From Roseiconus nitratireducens (lineage in GTDB: Bacteria; Planctomycetota; Planctomycetia; Pirellulales; Pirellulaceae), in assembly GCF_008629675.1 (NCBI RefSeq), contig NZ_VWOX01000002.1, positions 62,001-126,000 of the forward strand: a DNA stretch of 64,000 nt, read 5' to 3'. The position numbers and the translations under genes were made by a program. The notes under the pieces were generated by a model. It was not told the DNA's origin. It made no database searches and saw only the letters and a program-made list of their open reading frames with translations. This document shows positions 51,762 through 61,432 of the stretch, piece by piece. Every line of letters starts with the position of its first letter. Position 1 is the stretch's first letter.

Positions 51762-53972
51762 CTACTTGCGAAGTGTACTCTCCCGCATCCGATCAATGAC
51801 TCTGGAAAGCAGGGTTCGGTTGTCTGGAATGGTCAAGCGACCGATCTGTCCGGCTCGGACCTTCAGACTGGTGTAGGAATCCAGCGGGATCGCCGACTGC
51901 AGATGCGGCTTGACCGACCGCGCGCGGCGCTGATCTCCCACGGTTTGTACGGCCAACGGGCCTCCCGCGGTCGCCGCCAGAGCTGCGTGGGGGATGTTTC
52001 GGTTCGCGGCGGGTTGCAACTCCGCCAGGGGCGCGCGGAGCGAGACGCCGCCGCGCAGGCGAATCGATGCGACCGCACCGACCTGGGCCGTTTTTCGATA
52101 GGAATCCAAGTCGTCTTCGGCAACAAGTGCCAGGATTTCTTTTTGGTGCGGGTCCGACAGCCGCAGCAATTCTTCCCCGGCGGAGACGTATCGACCGACC
52201 ATGGACTCCGTCTGCGGGCTGGTGATTCTGCCATCGCGTTTGGCGATCACTCGCAAAGATTCCAATTGCTCATTCAACTCCGCAATCTGGCGATCAAAAC
52301 TGGCCGCGCGATCACTTTCCGCCTTGCCGAGCGCGATTTCGCCCCTGCGTCGGTATTGGATGGACTTTGCCAATGCCGCGTCACGCCGGTCCAACAATTG
52401 ATCACGACGAATATCCAATTCGGGATGCTCCAGGACCATCAACAAAGCTCCCTTCTGGACGCGTTGTCCGCACTGAACCAAGACCGATGTCACGAACGCA
52501 TCCACGGGGGCTCGGGCGACCTGCTCGTTTTCGTAGCGAACCACAACGGGGATCCGACGTGCGAACGGTGACGTCTCCACCGCCGCATAGTGTCCCATCA
52601 ACAACGTCAAAGAACACACCGCGATCAATCGACGCTGATAGACGCTCAACACCATTCCCGACGCTGGCTGAATCGTCCAGATTCGATGCATCCAACGCAC
52701 CAACGGAATCACGCCCCACAACATCGTCGCGACGATGCCCAGAAAGATCCCGAGCCCCTCCGCCCAAGAAGCAATCGCGACCACCAACCCGGCCATCCAG
52801 ACAAACTGGAACACCACCGAACAGGCGGCATGGGCCACGGCAAAGTCCGCACGCCAACCGGGCAGCGGACATGCGGGCATTGGCAATCCGAATAGCAATC
52901 GCTCCAACAAGCCCAACAGTCGCCGACGGCCGTGATACCGCAGATTTGGAATCTCCAGCCAATCGCTCAACACGTAGTAGCCGTCCAGTCGCAGCAACGG
53001 GTTGGCATTGATGAGCAAGGTGGCCGGTCCCGCGATCAAAAAGACCTGGGAAGCCAAGTGCCTTAGAAAGCCCAACGGCAGACTCCACCAGCACCACGCG
53101 GCGACCGCCGCCACCGCCAGCTCCAGATAAACGCCTGCGATTCCGATTTGAATCCGATCGCGACGACGCACCAGCTTCCAGGCATCCGTCGCATCCACGT
53201 AGGCCAACGGAGCACATAGAAAAAGCATCACGCCCATCCGCCCCACTCGAACCCCGTGACGCTTGGCGCACACGGCATGGCCACACTCGTGCAACGCCTT
53301 CATGGTTGCCCAAATCAACAACACGGGGATCCAAAGCTGCTGATCAAAAATGCGGTTCAGTTCCGCTTCGAATTCTTCCGTGTGCTGCCAGACAAGCCCC
53401 ACGCCCGTGGTCACCAACAACGCCCAGGCGATTGCCGCCGGGAGGGAAAACATCCAACCGAACATCGGCAACAGCCGACTGGCAACCCGGTCCCCGTCAG
53501 CCAGGGGAAATCGTTGCGTCAGTAATGCTCCGCCCCACTGCATCAAGCGTTGCCAGCCAGACGGAGCTCGATCGGACGCGGCGGACGTCGGAGCGACATT
53601 GCCACCGCCGCCCGTTTTCGGTGACACGAGCGTCGCCATCGGTCCGCCCGAGGTGACCACCTCCGCCAGACGCGACTGAACCAATTGACGGGCAAACGAA
53701 ACCACTTCATCGCCGGACCAGGGCACGCCGTCAACGTTCAACCGCCGATGGACTTCAGACAGATCAATGGACCCGTCCATCATTGAGGCGGCATGGTACT
53801 CGCGAGCCCCGAAGCGGTAGAACTTTCCCGACCGCGTGTCCAGAGCCACGTAGCTTAGCGAAGCGCCCGCGCTTCGCTGTGAGAATTCGATCCCATCAAT
53901 GATCGCGAGCCGGAGCCCTAACCCGTTGGGCGGCTTCGACGCGTCATTCGGCGGTTCGCTGGAAACGTTCAT
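51762..53972 (-). CDS. M50 (site-2 protease-like) membrane protein fused to an HlyD-like adaptor
   Basis: The protein has 736 residues. Residues about 30-110 look like a small PqqD-like winged-helix domain (MDGSIDLSEVHRRLNVD, FARQLVQSRLAEV); this is a weak call. Then membrane helices and the zinc motif HECGH (228-232) with the second motif NANPLLRLDGYYVLSD near 322-337, typical of M50 proteases. After further helices a biotinyl-lipoyl/HlyD-like region runs from about 490 (VVVRYENEQVARAPVDAFVT, CGQRVQKGALLMVLEHPEL, coiled coil, RITSPQTESMVGRYVSAGEE) to the end. It starts 6 bp after the stop of the GAF/HlyD gene. A similar fusion is seen in several planctomycetes but has no assigned role that I know of. 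Confidence 0.88.
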   Translation of the reverse strand: MNVSSEPPNDASKPPNGLGLRLAIIDGIEFSQRSAGASLSYVALDTRSGKFYRFGAREYHAASMMDGSIDLSEVHRRLNVDGVPWSGDEVVSFARQLVQSRLAEVVTSGGPMATLVSPKTGGGGNVAPTSAASDRAPSGWQRLMQWGGALLTQRFPLADGDRVASRLLPMFGWMFSLPAAIAWALLVTTGVGLVWQHTEEFEAELNRIFDQQLWIPVLLIWATMKALHECGHAVCAKRHGVRVGRMGVMLFLCAPLAYVDATDAWKLVRRRDRIQIGIAGVYLELAVAAVAAWCWWSLPLGFLRHLASQVFLIAGPATLLINANPLLRLDGYYVLSDWLEIPNLRYHGRRRLLGLLERLLFGLPMPACPLPGWRADFAVAHAACSVVFQFVWMAGLVVAIASWAEGLGIFLGIVATMLWGVIPLVRWMHRIWTIQPASGMVLSVYQRRLIAVCSLTLLMGHYAAVETSPFARRIPVVVRYENEQVARAPVDAFVTSVLVQCGQRVQKGALLMVLEHPELDIRRDQLLDRRDAALAKSIQYRRRGEIALGKAESDRAASFDRQIAELNEQLESLRVIAKRDGRITSPQTESMVGRYVSAGEELLRLSDPHQKEILALVAEDDLDSYRKTAQVGAVASIRLRGGVSLRAPLAELQPAANRNIPHAALAATAGGPLAVQTVGDQRRARSVKPHLQSAIPLDSYTSLKVRAGQIGRLTIPDNRTLLSRVIDRMRESTLRK

Positions 53973-53978
53973 TTCCGA

Positions 53979-55412
53979 TCAGTACCCGATCCACCAAAGC
54001 GTTCGCTCCCACCCAGTTCGAACCATGGACCACAGCCAGGGCCGCACCGGCCCGTAGGCAATTGCGTCGCCGCGCATCCCGGGACGAAGCTTGCGGTCTG
54101 CGTTGGGCAGATTCACGCACGCCACAAATACGTTCTGGTCGTCTCGAACTTCGGCCGCCGGGTACAACCGGTCCAAAGGCTTTTCGATCGCGTCGCCTCC
54201 TCCCGCATTCAGTCGGATTCGGGCGACAGTGTTGGGTTGGATGAAACCGATTTCGTGATCCGGAATCTCCAGCTCAACCACCATCTGGTCCAGCGGCGCC
54301 AGCTCCAGCACGGTCTGACCCATCTTCAATGTCGCGCCGATTGATTGGTCCAGGTCGCCGGAAACGACCACACCGTCAATCGGACTGACCACCTGCAATT
54401 GTTCCAGCCGGTCGAGCAACAGCTCCTTTCGGCGTTGGAGCTCCGTCGCCTTCAGCCGAGCCTGCTGGGCATCCGCAACTCGGCCGCCAACCATTGCAAT
54501 GTCGCGTTCCTTCTCCGCTTGCCCGATTTCCGCATCAAGCGACTCCAATTCCAGCCGGATCGGACGGCCGTCCAGCACGAAAAGCGTGTCACCTTGCCGA
54601 ATCGGATCCCCCGGCTGCACCTGACTGGACAGCAAGGTCGCGTCGAACGGCGCCGACACCACACGTGAATGTTGGGGTCGGACGACCACGGAACAACGCA
54701 CCCGGTAGGAGACGGGCCAGATCGAAAGCAGCAACACCAACAGCACGCACAGCCCGATGTAGATGCGGGTCGTCATGCCGCTGTTTGCCAAAAACCGAAC
54801 CAGCTGCGAGAACATCCCTCCGGTCCGTTGCCAGATGATGGCTCGCAGTGCCGGCAGCGTGCTACGGAGCCACCGGCGGTCGACATCGTCGACTTCCGCT
54901 GTCTGCAGAAACAGAACACATCGGCCCAACCCAACCTCGTCGTCGATGTTCAGTCGTAGCAGCCCCGGCTGGGCTGCCACTCGATCTTCCGAGACCTGGG
55001 ACTGGTTCTTGTCCCGCATCGGTAGCGCCGCCGGATCATCGTTCCAGCAGGAAGATGCGTATTGAAACAGATCGCTCGAAGGGCCAAGCCAGCCCAATCG
55101 ATTGTCATACAGCCGCCGGATACTGGTTCCTCCAATTCCACAGCGCACCGAAGCGCCCGGAAGACGTCGCGAGATCTCGGCGACCAGCGTCGTCACCGTC
55201 TCTGACTCCGTGCGTGCCTTCGCCACGGCTTCAACCAGCGCAAGCGAATTGATCCAACCAGCATTGACGGACCTTTCCACGCTCCCCACGGTTTTCGGCG
55301 AAGGAACGTTCCGAACATTCCCCGCGCGATCGACCGCATCGGCGCCGAATGCAGCTTCACCGGTGTCGACCGTTTGTCGCGGGTTCGAATTGGGAGTCCG
55401 GCCGATACTCAT
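53979..55412 (-). CDS. HlyD-family adaptor with N-terminal GAF-like domain
   Basis: The protein has 477 residues. Residues about 55-205 form a GAF-like cytosolic domain (LVEAVAKARTESETVTTLVA, ILARL-type ending TLPALRAIIWQRTGG), a membrane helix spans about 218-238 (IYIGLCVLLVLLLSIW), then an HlyD/MFP region: VVRPQHSRVVSAPFDATL, a coiled coil (LESLDAEIGQAEKERDIAM), VVSPIDGVVVSGDLDQSIG, and the outer barrel VVELEIPDHEIGFIQPN. Cytosolic small-molecule sensing fused to a periplasmic adaptor is unusual. It overlaps the adaptor gene upstream by 4 bases and precedes the M50 gene by 6 bp. Confidence 0.85.
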   Translation of the reverse strand: MSIGRTPNSNPRQTVDTGEAAFGADAVDRAGNVRNVPSPKTVGSVERSVNAGWINSLALVEAVAKARTESETVTTLVAEISRRLPGASVRCGIGGTSIRRLYDNRLGWLGPSSDLFQYASSCWNDDPAALPMRDKNQSQVSEDRVAAQPGLLRLNIDDEVGLGRCVLFLQTAEVDDVDRRWLRSTLPALRAIIWQRTGGMFSQLVRFLANSGMTTRIYIGLCVLLVLLLSIWPVSYRVRCSVVVRPQHSRVVSAPFDATLLSSQVQPGDPIRQGDTLFVLDGRPIRLELESLDAEIGQAEKERDIAMVGGRVADAQQARLKATELQRRKELLLDRLEQLQVVSPIDGVVVSGDLDQSIGATLKMGQTVLELAPLDQMVVELEIPDHEIGFIQPNTVARIRLNAGGGDAIEKPLDRLYPAAEVRDDQNVFVACVNLPNADRKLRPGMRGDAIAYGPVRPWLWSMVRTGWERTLWWIGY

Positions 55413-56470
55413 CGCTGGTATGCGTCCTCCACCGGACCGGCATCAAGATTTCCCATCCGACGGACCGGAAGACTTCGGGTGCGTTTCGCGGACTGGTTTT
55501 TCGACTCCGATCGCACCATCCTCAGCCGGCATCGGTCTCCGCTGCGCAAGTCTCCATCCGGGTTCTCCAGCAAGACTTTGACACGGACGGTCCCGCTTTC
55601 GCCGTCAATGGCGGGCGAAACGGAATCGATCACGCCTTCCAGGTTGGCCCCCAAACTGATCAGGAATACGACGGCCGATCGCCCGGGCTGCATGTCGTCG
55701 ACGTTTTCGACCGGCACATTGAAGACCGCATAGATCTGGTCCAGCACCAGTAAGCGGACGACGGCCGGGTCCGAAGGCGTCACGTACTCTCCGGGTGCGT
55801 GAAAGATTTCGGACACTGTCCCGTCCATCGGAGATTCAATGCGACGTCGTTTCAACTGCAATTCGTAGCGTTCCAGTTCCAGCTTTCGAAGTTGGTTCTG
55901 CTCCATCGCCGACAGCTCTTTGGCCTTGGCGATCTCCCAATCGGCCCGAGCACGTTTCAGTTCGTCCGGGCGAGCCATCTGTTTGTCAGCCAGAGATTGC
56001 AGTTGATCCAGACGGATCTTCATCAGCTCCGTTTCGGACTTGGCGGCGTCCAGTTCGCCATGCATCGACGCGCGCCACCGTGCCGTCTTGACCGCATCCT
56101 GCTGCAAAGCGTCTTCCATCTTTGCGATCACCTGTCCCCGTTGGACACGGTCTCCGATGGCCACGTACAGATCGTCAAGTCTCCCGATTTCCGTTGCCGC
56201 CACCAGCACGTCAAACTTCGGTTCGGTGAATCCGTCGTAGTCGACTGCGATCGAGACGGGACGTTGGTGCTCTCCTTCGATTGCCGATTGGCGAATCGAA
56301 GGAGGAACTTGCGCGAGCGAAGTGCCGGATGGCTTGAGCGCCATGCCCAAGACGACGCAGCCGCAGCTGATCCCCGCGACGATGCGAGCCCATGGCAGCC
56401 GCTCACGCTTCTGGGCAATTGCACGCTCGGAAAACTTCTGTGTGGTCGTGTTTCGCTGGTTTCTAAACAT
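55409..56470 (-). CDS. HlyD/RND-type periplasmic adaptor
   Basis: The protein has 353 residues. An N-terminal membrane helix (WARIVAGISCGCVVLGMALK) leads to the membrane fusion protein fold: lipoyl half TEIGRLDDLYVAIGDRVQRG, coiled-coil hairpin (about 95-200), second lipoyl half RIESPMDGTVSEIFHAPGEY and the barrel AVFNVPVENVDDMQPGRSAV. It would bridge inner membrane components and the TolC-like protein encoded 70 bp upstream. It overlaps the GAF/HlyD gene by 4 bases. Confidence 0.9.
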   Translation of the reverse strand: MFRNQRNTTTQKFSERAIAQKRERLPWARIVAGISCGCVVLGMALKPSGTSLAQVPPSIRQSAIEGEHQRPVSIAVDYDGFTEPKFDVLVAATEIGRLDDLYVAIGDRVQRGQVIAKMEDALQQDAVKTARWRASMHGELDAAKSETELMKIRLDQLQSLADKQMARPDELKRARADWEIAKAKELSAMEQNQLRKLELERYELQLKRRRIESPMDGTVSEIFHAPGEYVTPSDPAVVRLLVLDQIYAVFNVPVENVDDMQPGRSAVVFLISLGANLEGVIDSVSPAIDGESGTVRVKVLLENPDGDLRSGDRCRLRMVRSESKNQSAKRTRSLPVRRMGNLDAGPVEDAYQR

Positions 56471-56540
56471 GATTCAGTCTCAAGGCATCTCGTCTCAAGG
56501 CGTTGCGTGCGTTGGACAGTGTTGCTGCCGCTGGGAGCGG

Positions 56541-58511
56541 CTAGCGTGGGGAAACCGATTCCTTCGGATCGCGACCGGCCCACGCACCGACGGGCGTCGC
56601 CCACGAGGGCGACGTTTCGGAAGGAGGCGCGCCTTCAATCAGAGGCGCCGTCGCCATCGGCGGACTCGCGTCCCGTGCCGGGGCTTGGACCGCATCCTGA
56701 ATTGGATCGGTAACCGGGATCGCGGGCCGATCCGCTCTGTCGCCCGTATCAAATCCTTCGTCGGCGTCTTGGTGATGCAGAAAATCGACCTTCCCAGATC
56801 GCTGGTCCTGAGTCGGCTGGATCCCTTCATTGATCAACAGCGTCCCCATCGATCGTTGCATGCGAACCTGCGAGATCATGTAAGCGGCTTCTGCCGCAAC
56901 CAAGTCTTTTTCCGCATCGGTTCGCCGTCGCTGCGCATCGAGCAGGTTTTCCAGCACGATTCCGACGCGTGATTCGTCGCCTCCGATCAAACGCCAACGC
57001 GTCGTCAAGATCGTTTCCTCTTCGAGCGCCGTTTGCAGCACCTTTCGCTTGCTGACAAGTTGACCTGCGTACCGCTGGACATCGATCAGTGCGCTTTGGA
57101 CTTCGAATTGGGTCCGCTGAATGATCTCACGAAGCTGCTCACTTTGCTGGCGATAGCGGTACTGGGCTTCCCGGTGGCGGGCACGGCTGGCCCTTCGTCC
57201 GTAGGGCATGTTGTACAAAACACCCGCGGAAGCCCCCGGCACCGTATCAAACTCGTTCCAAAACGACTGGGCGACGTCGCTGTTTCCGGTCAATTGTGCC
57301 AGGTAGCCGTTGAACACCAGATTCAGTTGCGGCTCCAGTTCGGCCCGAGTCACACGCATCGCCAGCGCCGACAACTCCAATTGATGCGTCGCTTCCCGAA
57401 TTTCCGGCCGGTTCTCCAAGGCCTGCGTCACGGCGTCGCGCAGCGAGAATTGTGTCGGATCGTCGCTGGGAGCAACGGTCGGGATCAATTCCAGTTCGTT
57501 GTCCGCACCGATCAACGCTTCGCTTCCGACCAACACCGCCAACCGGCACTGGCTGCGTTTCAGTTCCGCTTCCAGATCCAGGACGCCATCGGCACGCCGC
57601 GCGATGCGACCGCGCGCTTTGGCGATTTCGATCCGCCCCGCATCAAAGTGCTGCCTGCTGGAAAGCACGGTCTCCAGTTCGCGACTGCGATCCAGCAGGG
57701 CGCGCTGCTGAATCAGCTGGGTCCGGACCTGGTAGAGTTGCCAGTAGGCTGTGATGACGTCCGCCAGGCGTTGTTCGACGTCCGAACGCATGTCCTGCCA
57801 CGCGACGTGACTTTCCAGACGTGCTTGCGTGATCAGCCGTTCGTTGTAGTACCGGCCGCCACGGGACAACAGCGGCTTGGTCAGGCTGAGACTCAAACGG
57901 GAGTTGCCCTGGTTTTGCGGCACGAAAAACGTGCTGTTGCTGTCAAGCAGTCCCAACTGTTGCGTCCATTCGACATTGGTGCCGCGACGAGTCGTCTGAC
58001 GGGCCCCACCGCGGACGTTCATGGATTGTTCAATCAGGCGGGGCGCTCCGCCGGTGGTCAACGTGTTTCCCACCGGATCGTTGGTTCGCCCCACGTTGCT
58101 GCCCAGCAGTACCGCCGGGTCGAATGCCGCGTCCTGTTCGATGATCCGCTGGACAGTCGCGCTGGCTTGATAGGCAACGCTTTGGATCTTGGGACTGTTG
58201 GCAAGCGCGTCCAGCAGCACGGTTTCCAGATCGAAAGAAACCCACCGCTGCCGATCCAGAATCTGGTCCGTTGTCTTGTCGGTCCACCAGCAAATCGAGC
58301 TATCACCCGGTGACGGCGGCCGTGCGCCGGGGTCAAGCGGAACGGTCGGCCGCGGCAGAATCTCCACCGGATCCGGAGCGGGGTCGGGCGTCAGGCCTGG
58401 CAGGGCGATCGGCGATTGGGCGCGCAGGGAGCCTCCGGTCGCGATTGCCGCAGCGACGGTCAACGCGATACTCAGCCGGCAACTCTGCCTGGATGTTCCG
58501 AATCGTCCCAT
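56541..58511 (-). CDS. TolC-family outer membrane efflux protein
   Basis: The protein has 656 residues from ATG 58509-58511 (MGRFGTSRQS); an upstream frame start is less likely. Signal peptide, then a Pro-rich linker (PIALPGLTPDPAPDPVEILP) and the OEP domain in two halves: LETVLLDALANSPKIQSVAY and DAVTQALENRPEIREATHQL, each followed by long helices and beta strands typical of TolC barrels. A Pro/Thr/Ser-rich tail of about 90 residues follows the second half. It is the first gene of the minus-strand export operon to 50.7 kb. Length exceeds the usual 430-480 because of both extensions. Confidence 0.9.
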   Translation of the reverse strand: MGRFGTSRQSCRLSIALTVAAAIATGGSLRAQSPIALPGLTPDPAPDPVEILPRPTVPLDPGARPPSPGDSSICWWTDKTTDQILDRQRWVSFDLETVLLDALANSPKIQSVAYQASATVQRIIEQDAAFDPAVLLGSNVGRTNDPVGNTLTTGGAPRLIEQSMNVRGGARQTTRRGTNVEWTQQLGLLDSNSTFFVPQNQGNSRLSLSLTKPLLSRGGRYYNERLITQARLESHVAWQDMRSDVEQRLADVITAYWQLYQVRTQLIQQRALLDRSRELETVLSSRQHFDAGRIEIAKARGRIARRADGVLDLEAELKRSQCRLAVLVGSEALIGADNELELIPTVAPSDDPTQFSLRDAVTQALENRPEIREATHQLELSALAMRVTRAELEPQLNLVFNGYLAQLTGNSDVAQSFWNEFDTVPGASAGVLYNMPYGRRASRARHREAQYRYRQQSEQLREIIQRTQFEVQSALIDVQRYAGQLVSKRKVLQTALEEETILTTRWRLIGGDESRVGIVLENLLDAQRRRTDAEKDLVAAEAAYMISQVRMQRSMGTLLINEGIQPTQDQRSGKVDFLHHQDADEGFDTGDRADRPAIPVTDPIQDAVQAPARDASPPMATAPLIEGAPPSETSPSWATPVGAWAGRDPKESVSPR

Positions 58512-59005
58512 GAACACGTGTGGTTCTTCCTGATTCCCAACGCGACCGCAGCATGCTGCCACGGTTGACGGTCCGTCGCATTCCCAGCGCGGGATGATTG
58601 GGTCGGACCGGTTCGCATTGGGTCAAATCGGACGCAACGGTCGCATCGGACGGCAGGAGCCGACGGAAAATGCGTCTCGATCCGATCCTAGGGGGGAACA
58701 ACCGATGCGGCCGCCAAACTCAACCACTTCATGACTCCCGACCGAACCTGCGGGACCGTCAAAGTCGGCTCCAGATCTTCCCTTCGTAGGGGCCTGGGAA
58801 CCGATCACTCCGTGGCCCCGAGAAAAGCCAGTCGGCACAATCGGCACAATCCATCACCGCGGCGCAAACCCCCTGGCTTTTGCTTCCGGACGGTTTCTTG
58901 GTTGCAATCGGAATCGCTCCCCAACGATCGGCAAGCAAAACTTCCCTCGACAACTCCGGATCCGACCGGACATTCCGTCTTTCCTTTCGTTGGTGTGATT
59001 GAGCT
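58512..59005. other. Divergent intergenic region
   Basis: About 490 bases between the TolC-family gene (minus) and the diguanylate cyclase gene (plus). It contains one loose copy of the GGTCGGACC core at 58601-58609 (90 bp upstream of the TolC start) and a TCGGCACAA tandem pair near 58830. No gene is visible. Confidence 0.4.
58601..58609. promoter_or_regulatory. Possible fifth, weaker operator copy
   Basis: GGTCGGACC lies here but the flanks (TTG-G before, GG after) break the TTGGTCGGACC word. It might share a regulator with the copies at 706-11488. Chance cannot be excluded: the same 9-base core also occurs inside a coding region at 14087. Confidence 0.25.
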
Positions 59006-61432
59006 TTGGCTAGGGTTTATTTCCAATCGCTTCGCCTGGCGATCGCACTGGTGTGTCTGGGGGCCAGCCTGATTCTGGCCAGCCACTGGTTCGGGCTGCT
59101 TCCCGATGTCGCGGCCATCCAAAAGGACTCCCGGCGACGTTTGAGCGAGGCGATGGCGGTCAACGCCGCCGCGCACGTTCGCAAAAACCAATGGCTGGAT
59201 CTGCGCTACGCGTCTCAGACCGTGGTGGACCGTGACGGCGACCTATTGTCCGTTGGGATCCGCAACAACTACGGCGATTTGAAAGTCGATGCGGGGCACC
59301 ACGCGGAACTGTGGGAGCGCGCCCAAAAGGACGGCGAGGGCATGGACCCGGTGAAGGTCCCGATCACGCTCAACCGCCGTCCGTGGGGATACGTTGAACT
59401 GTGCTTCCGAGCGGCCGATCAATCCTGGGCCGGAGCGATCATCGAGCACCCGCTGCTTCGCCAACTTGCCTTTTTCTGCATTCTCGGCACCTTCGGCTAC
59501 ACGTTGTTTGTCGGCAAGGTGATGAAGGTCTTCAATACCACCCAAGTCGTTCCGGAACGAGTCCGTCAGGCTCTGGACACGCTGGCCGAGGGCTTGTTGG
59601 TCCTGGATGAGAAAGCACGGATCGTGTTGGCCAATCGCGCCTTTGCCGACACGGTCAATGTTCCCGGCAACGTGCTGGTGGAATCCTGTGCCAATGACTT
59701 GCCATGGACGCACCCCGATTCGACGCCGTGCACGGATTTTCCTTGGATGTCCGCGATCGATGAATCGGCCACCCTGACCGAACATATCCTGCACCTGCAA
59801 ATCGACCAAAGCAATCGCCGCATCTTTTCGGTGAACGCCGCGCCGCTTGGATCTGGACGTGTCCGGCGAGGAGCATTGGCAACCTTTCGTGATGTGACCC
59901 ACATCGAAGAGCATCGCGCGGAATTGGAAACCATGTTGTCGTTGCTACGGAGCAGCCGCGATGAGATTGAACAAAAGAACAAAAAGCTGGAGATTCTGGC
60001 GACGCAGGACGCTCTGACCGGATGCCTGAATCGCCGAGCCTTTTTCGAGCGATTCGGCCGCCTCTGGAAGCGCGAAGCAAATGCGCCCTCGACGCTCGCT
60101 TGCATCATGATCGACAACGATCATTTCAAGAAGGTCAACGACACGTACGGCCACTCGGTGGGTGATGACGTGCTGCGTGAAGTGGCGCGGGTGTTGAAAC
60201 AGCATCACAAGGATCAAGGGCTGGTCTGTCGTTACGGCGGTGAGGAGTTCTGCGTTCTGCTTCCCGGCGTCGACTTGCCCGGTGCGATGCAGATTGCCGA
60301 AGCAACGCGGGAAGCCATCACCGAAATCCGGTTCGACGATCCCGAAGAGTTGCGATTGACCGCCAGCTTGGGAGTTTCCGAACTCCGTTTCGGCGCCACG
60401 GATCCACAAGAACTGATCAACCAGGCCGACGTTGCTCTGTATGCTGCCAAACGCGCCGGCCGCAATTGTGTGATGGCATTCTGTGAACGGTTGGCACAGT
60501 CAGCCGACGAGCTGGCCGAGCACAACAACCGCAAGGGCCATGAAATCCCCTACCAAGCCGTCACCGCCCTGGTTTCCGCATTGTCCTTCCGTGATCCCAA
60601 CACGGCCGAACACAGTCGTCGAGTCGCGGATCTGTGCATCCGCGTGGCAACTCCATTGATGGACCCGCTGGAGTTGTACGTGATGGAGATTGCCGCATTG
60701 CTGCACGATGTCGGAAAGATCGGTGTTCCCGATGAGATCCTGCTCAAGCCCGGAGAACTGACCGAGGACGAGTGGAAGATCATGTCGCGAAACGATCGCA
60801 TCGGCATCGAAATCATCGAAAGTGCGTTTGAATGCGAGGAGCTGACGCAGTTGGTGCAGGCCTGTCACAAGCAGTTCCGGGACCAGGAGCGCTACGACGA
60901 CAATCTCCACGGGAGCCAGATTCCGCTGGGCGGGCGTTTGCTGGCAATCTGTGACAGCTACGATTCCATGATCTCCGATCGCGTCTATCGCGCCGGACGT
61001 AGCCACGACGATGCCATCGCCGAACTCCGCCGCTGTGCGGGCACTCAATTTGACCCCGAGTTGGTCGAGCACTTTGCCCAAATCGTGACGCGAAAACCCC
61101 ACGAAGACGGATTCATCAATCGCAACGAGACGGCGATTCAGATTGGTTTTCAGGTGGAAAGGCTAGCAACGGCTGTCGATGAGCAAGACACGGACAGCCT
61201 GCGGACGCTCTCGGCCCGCTTGGAATTGTACGCCCGCAGCTGCAACATCGTACCGATTGCCCAAGCGGCGGACCGGATCCACCACCATGCCTCCCAGACG
61301 GACATCGCCTGGTTTGACTTGCTGCGTGATACCAACGAATTGCTGGATTTGTGCCGTTCGACTCAATCGGAGATCCTTCGCCAATCGCTTGGGCAAACCC
61401 AGGAACTGGCGCGGTTGGAGGTCGAGTTCTGA
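59006..61432 (+). CDS. PAS-GGDEF-HD domain signalling protein with degenerate GYP motif
   Basis: The protein has 808 residues from TTG 59006; a stop codon lies just upstream and no ATG precedes the first membrane helix. Two membrane helices (about 11-32 and 152-172) bracket a periplasmic sensor; a PAS domain (about 185-300) follows; the GGDEF domain has an intact active site GGEEF (411-415) but no RxxD inhibitory site. The HD domain (about 515-700) keeps LLHDVGKIGVPDEIL (His567, Asp568), HSRRVAD and DSYDSMISDRVYR, but the usual HHExxDGxGYP becomes CHKQFRDQERYDDNLHG, so the GYP signature is lost. Residues 715-790 look like an Hpt-type helical bundle without the phospho-His. It should make cyclic di-GMP; hydrolysis by the HD part is doubtful. 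Confidence 0.9.
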   Translation: MARVYFQSLRLAIALVCLGASLILASHWFGLLPDVAAIQKDSRRRLSEAMAVNAAAHVRKNQWLDLRYASQTVVDRDGDLLSVGIRNNYGDLKVDAGHHAELWERAQKDGEGMDPVKVPITLNRRPWGYVELCFRAADQSWAGAIIEHPLLRQLAFFCILGTFGYTLFVGKVMKVFNTTQVVPERVRQALDTLAEGLLVLDEKARIVLANRAFADTVNVPGNVLVESCANDLPWTHPDSTPCTDFPWMSAIDESATLTEHILHLQIDQSNRRIFSVNAAPLGSGRVRRGALATFRDVTHIEEHRAELETMLSLLRSSRDEIEQKNKKLEILATQDALTGCLNRRAFFERFGRLWKREANAPSTLACIMIDNDHFKKVNDTYGHSVGDDVLREVARVLKQHHKDQGLVCRYGGEEFCVLLPGVDLPGAMQIAEATREAITEIRFDDPEELRLTASLGVSELRFGATDPQELINQADVALYAAKRAGRNCVMAFCERLAQSADELAEHNNRKGHEIPYQAVTALVSALSFRDPNTAEHSRRVADLCIRVATPLMDPLELYVMEIAALLHDVGKIGVPDEILLKPGELTEDEWKIMSRNDRIGIEIIESAFECEELTQLVQACHKQFRDQERYDDNLHGSQIPLGGRLLAICDSYDSMISDRVYRAGRSHDDAIAELRRCAGTQFDPELVEHFAQIVTRKPHEDGFINRNETAIQIGFQVERLATAVDEQDTDSLRTLSARLELYARSCNIVPIAQAADRIHHHASQTDIAWFDLLRDTNELLDLCRSTQSEILRQSLGQTQELARLEVEF

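Noticed and set aside
52402..53334. Second long minus-strand frame in the M50 gene
   Set aside because: Overlaps the M50 frame in another register; the M50 frame carries HECGH and LDG motifs.
57033..58313. Long plus-strand open frame (426 codons) opposite the TolC-family gene
   Set aside because: It is antisense to a gene with clear OEP repeats; its translation has no domain and is Arg/Gln-rich, as antisense frames in GC-rich DNA are.
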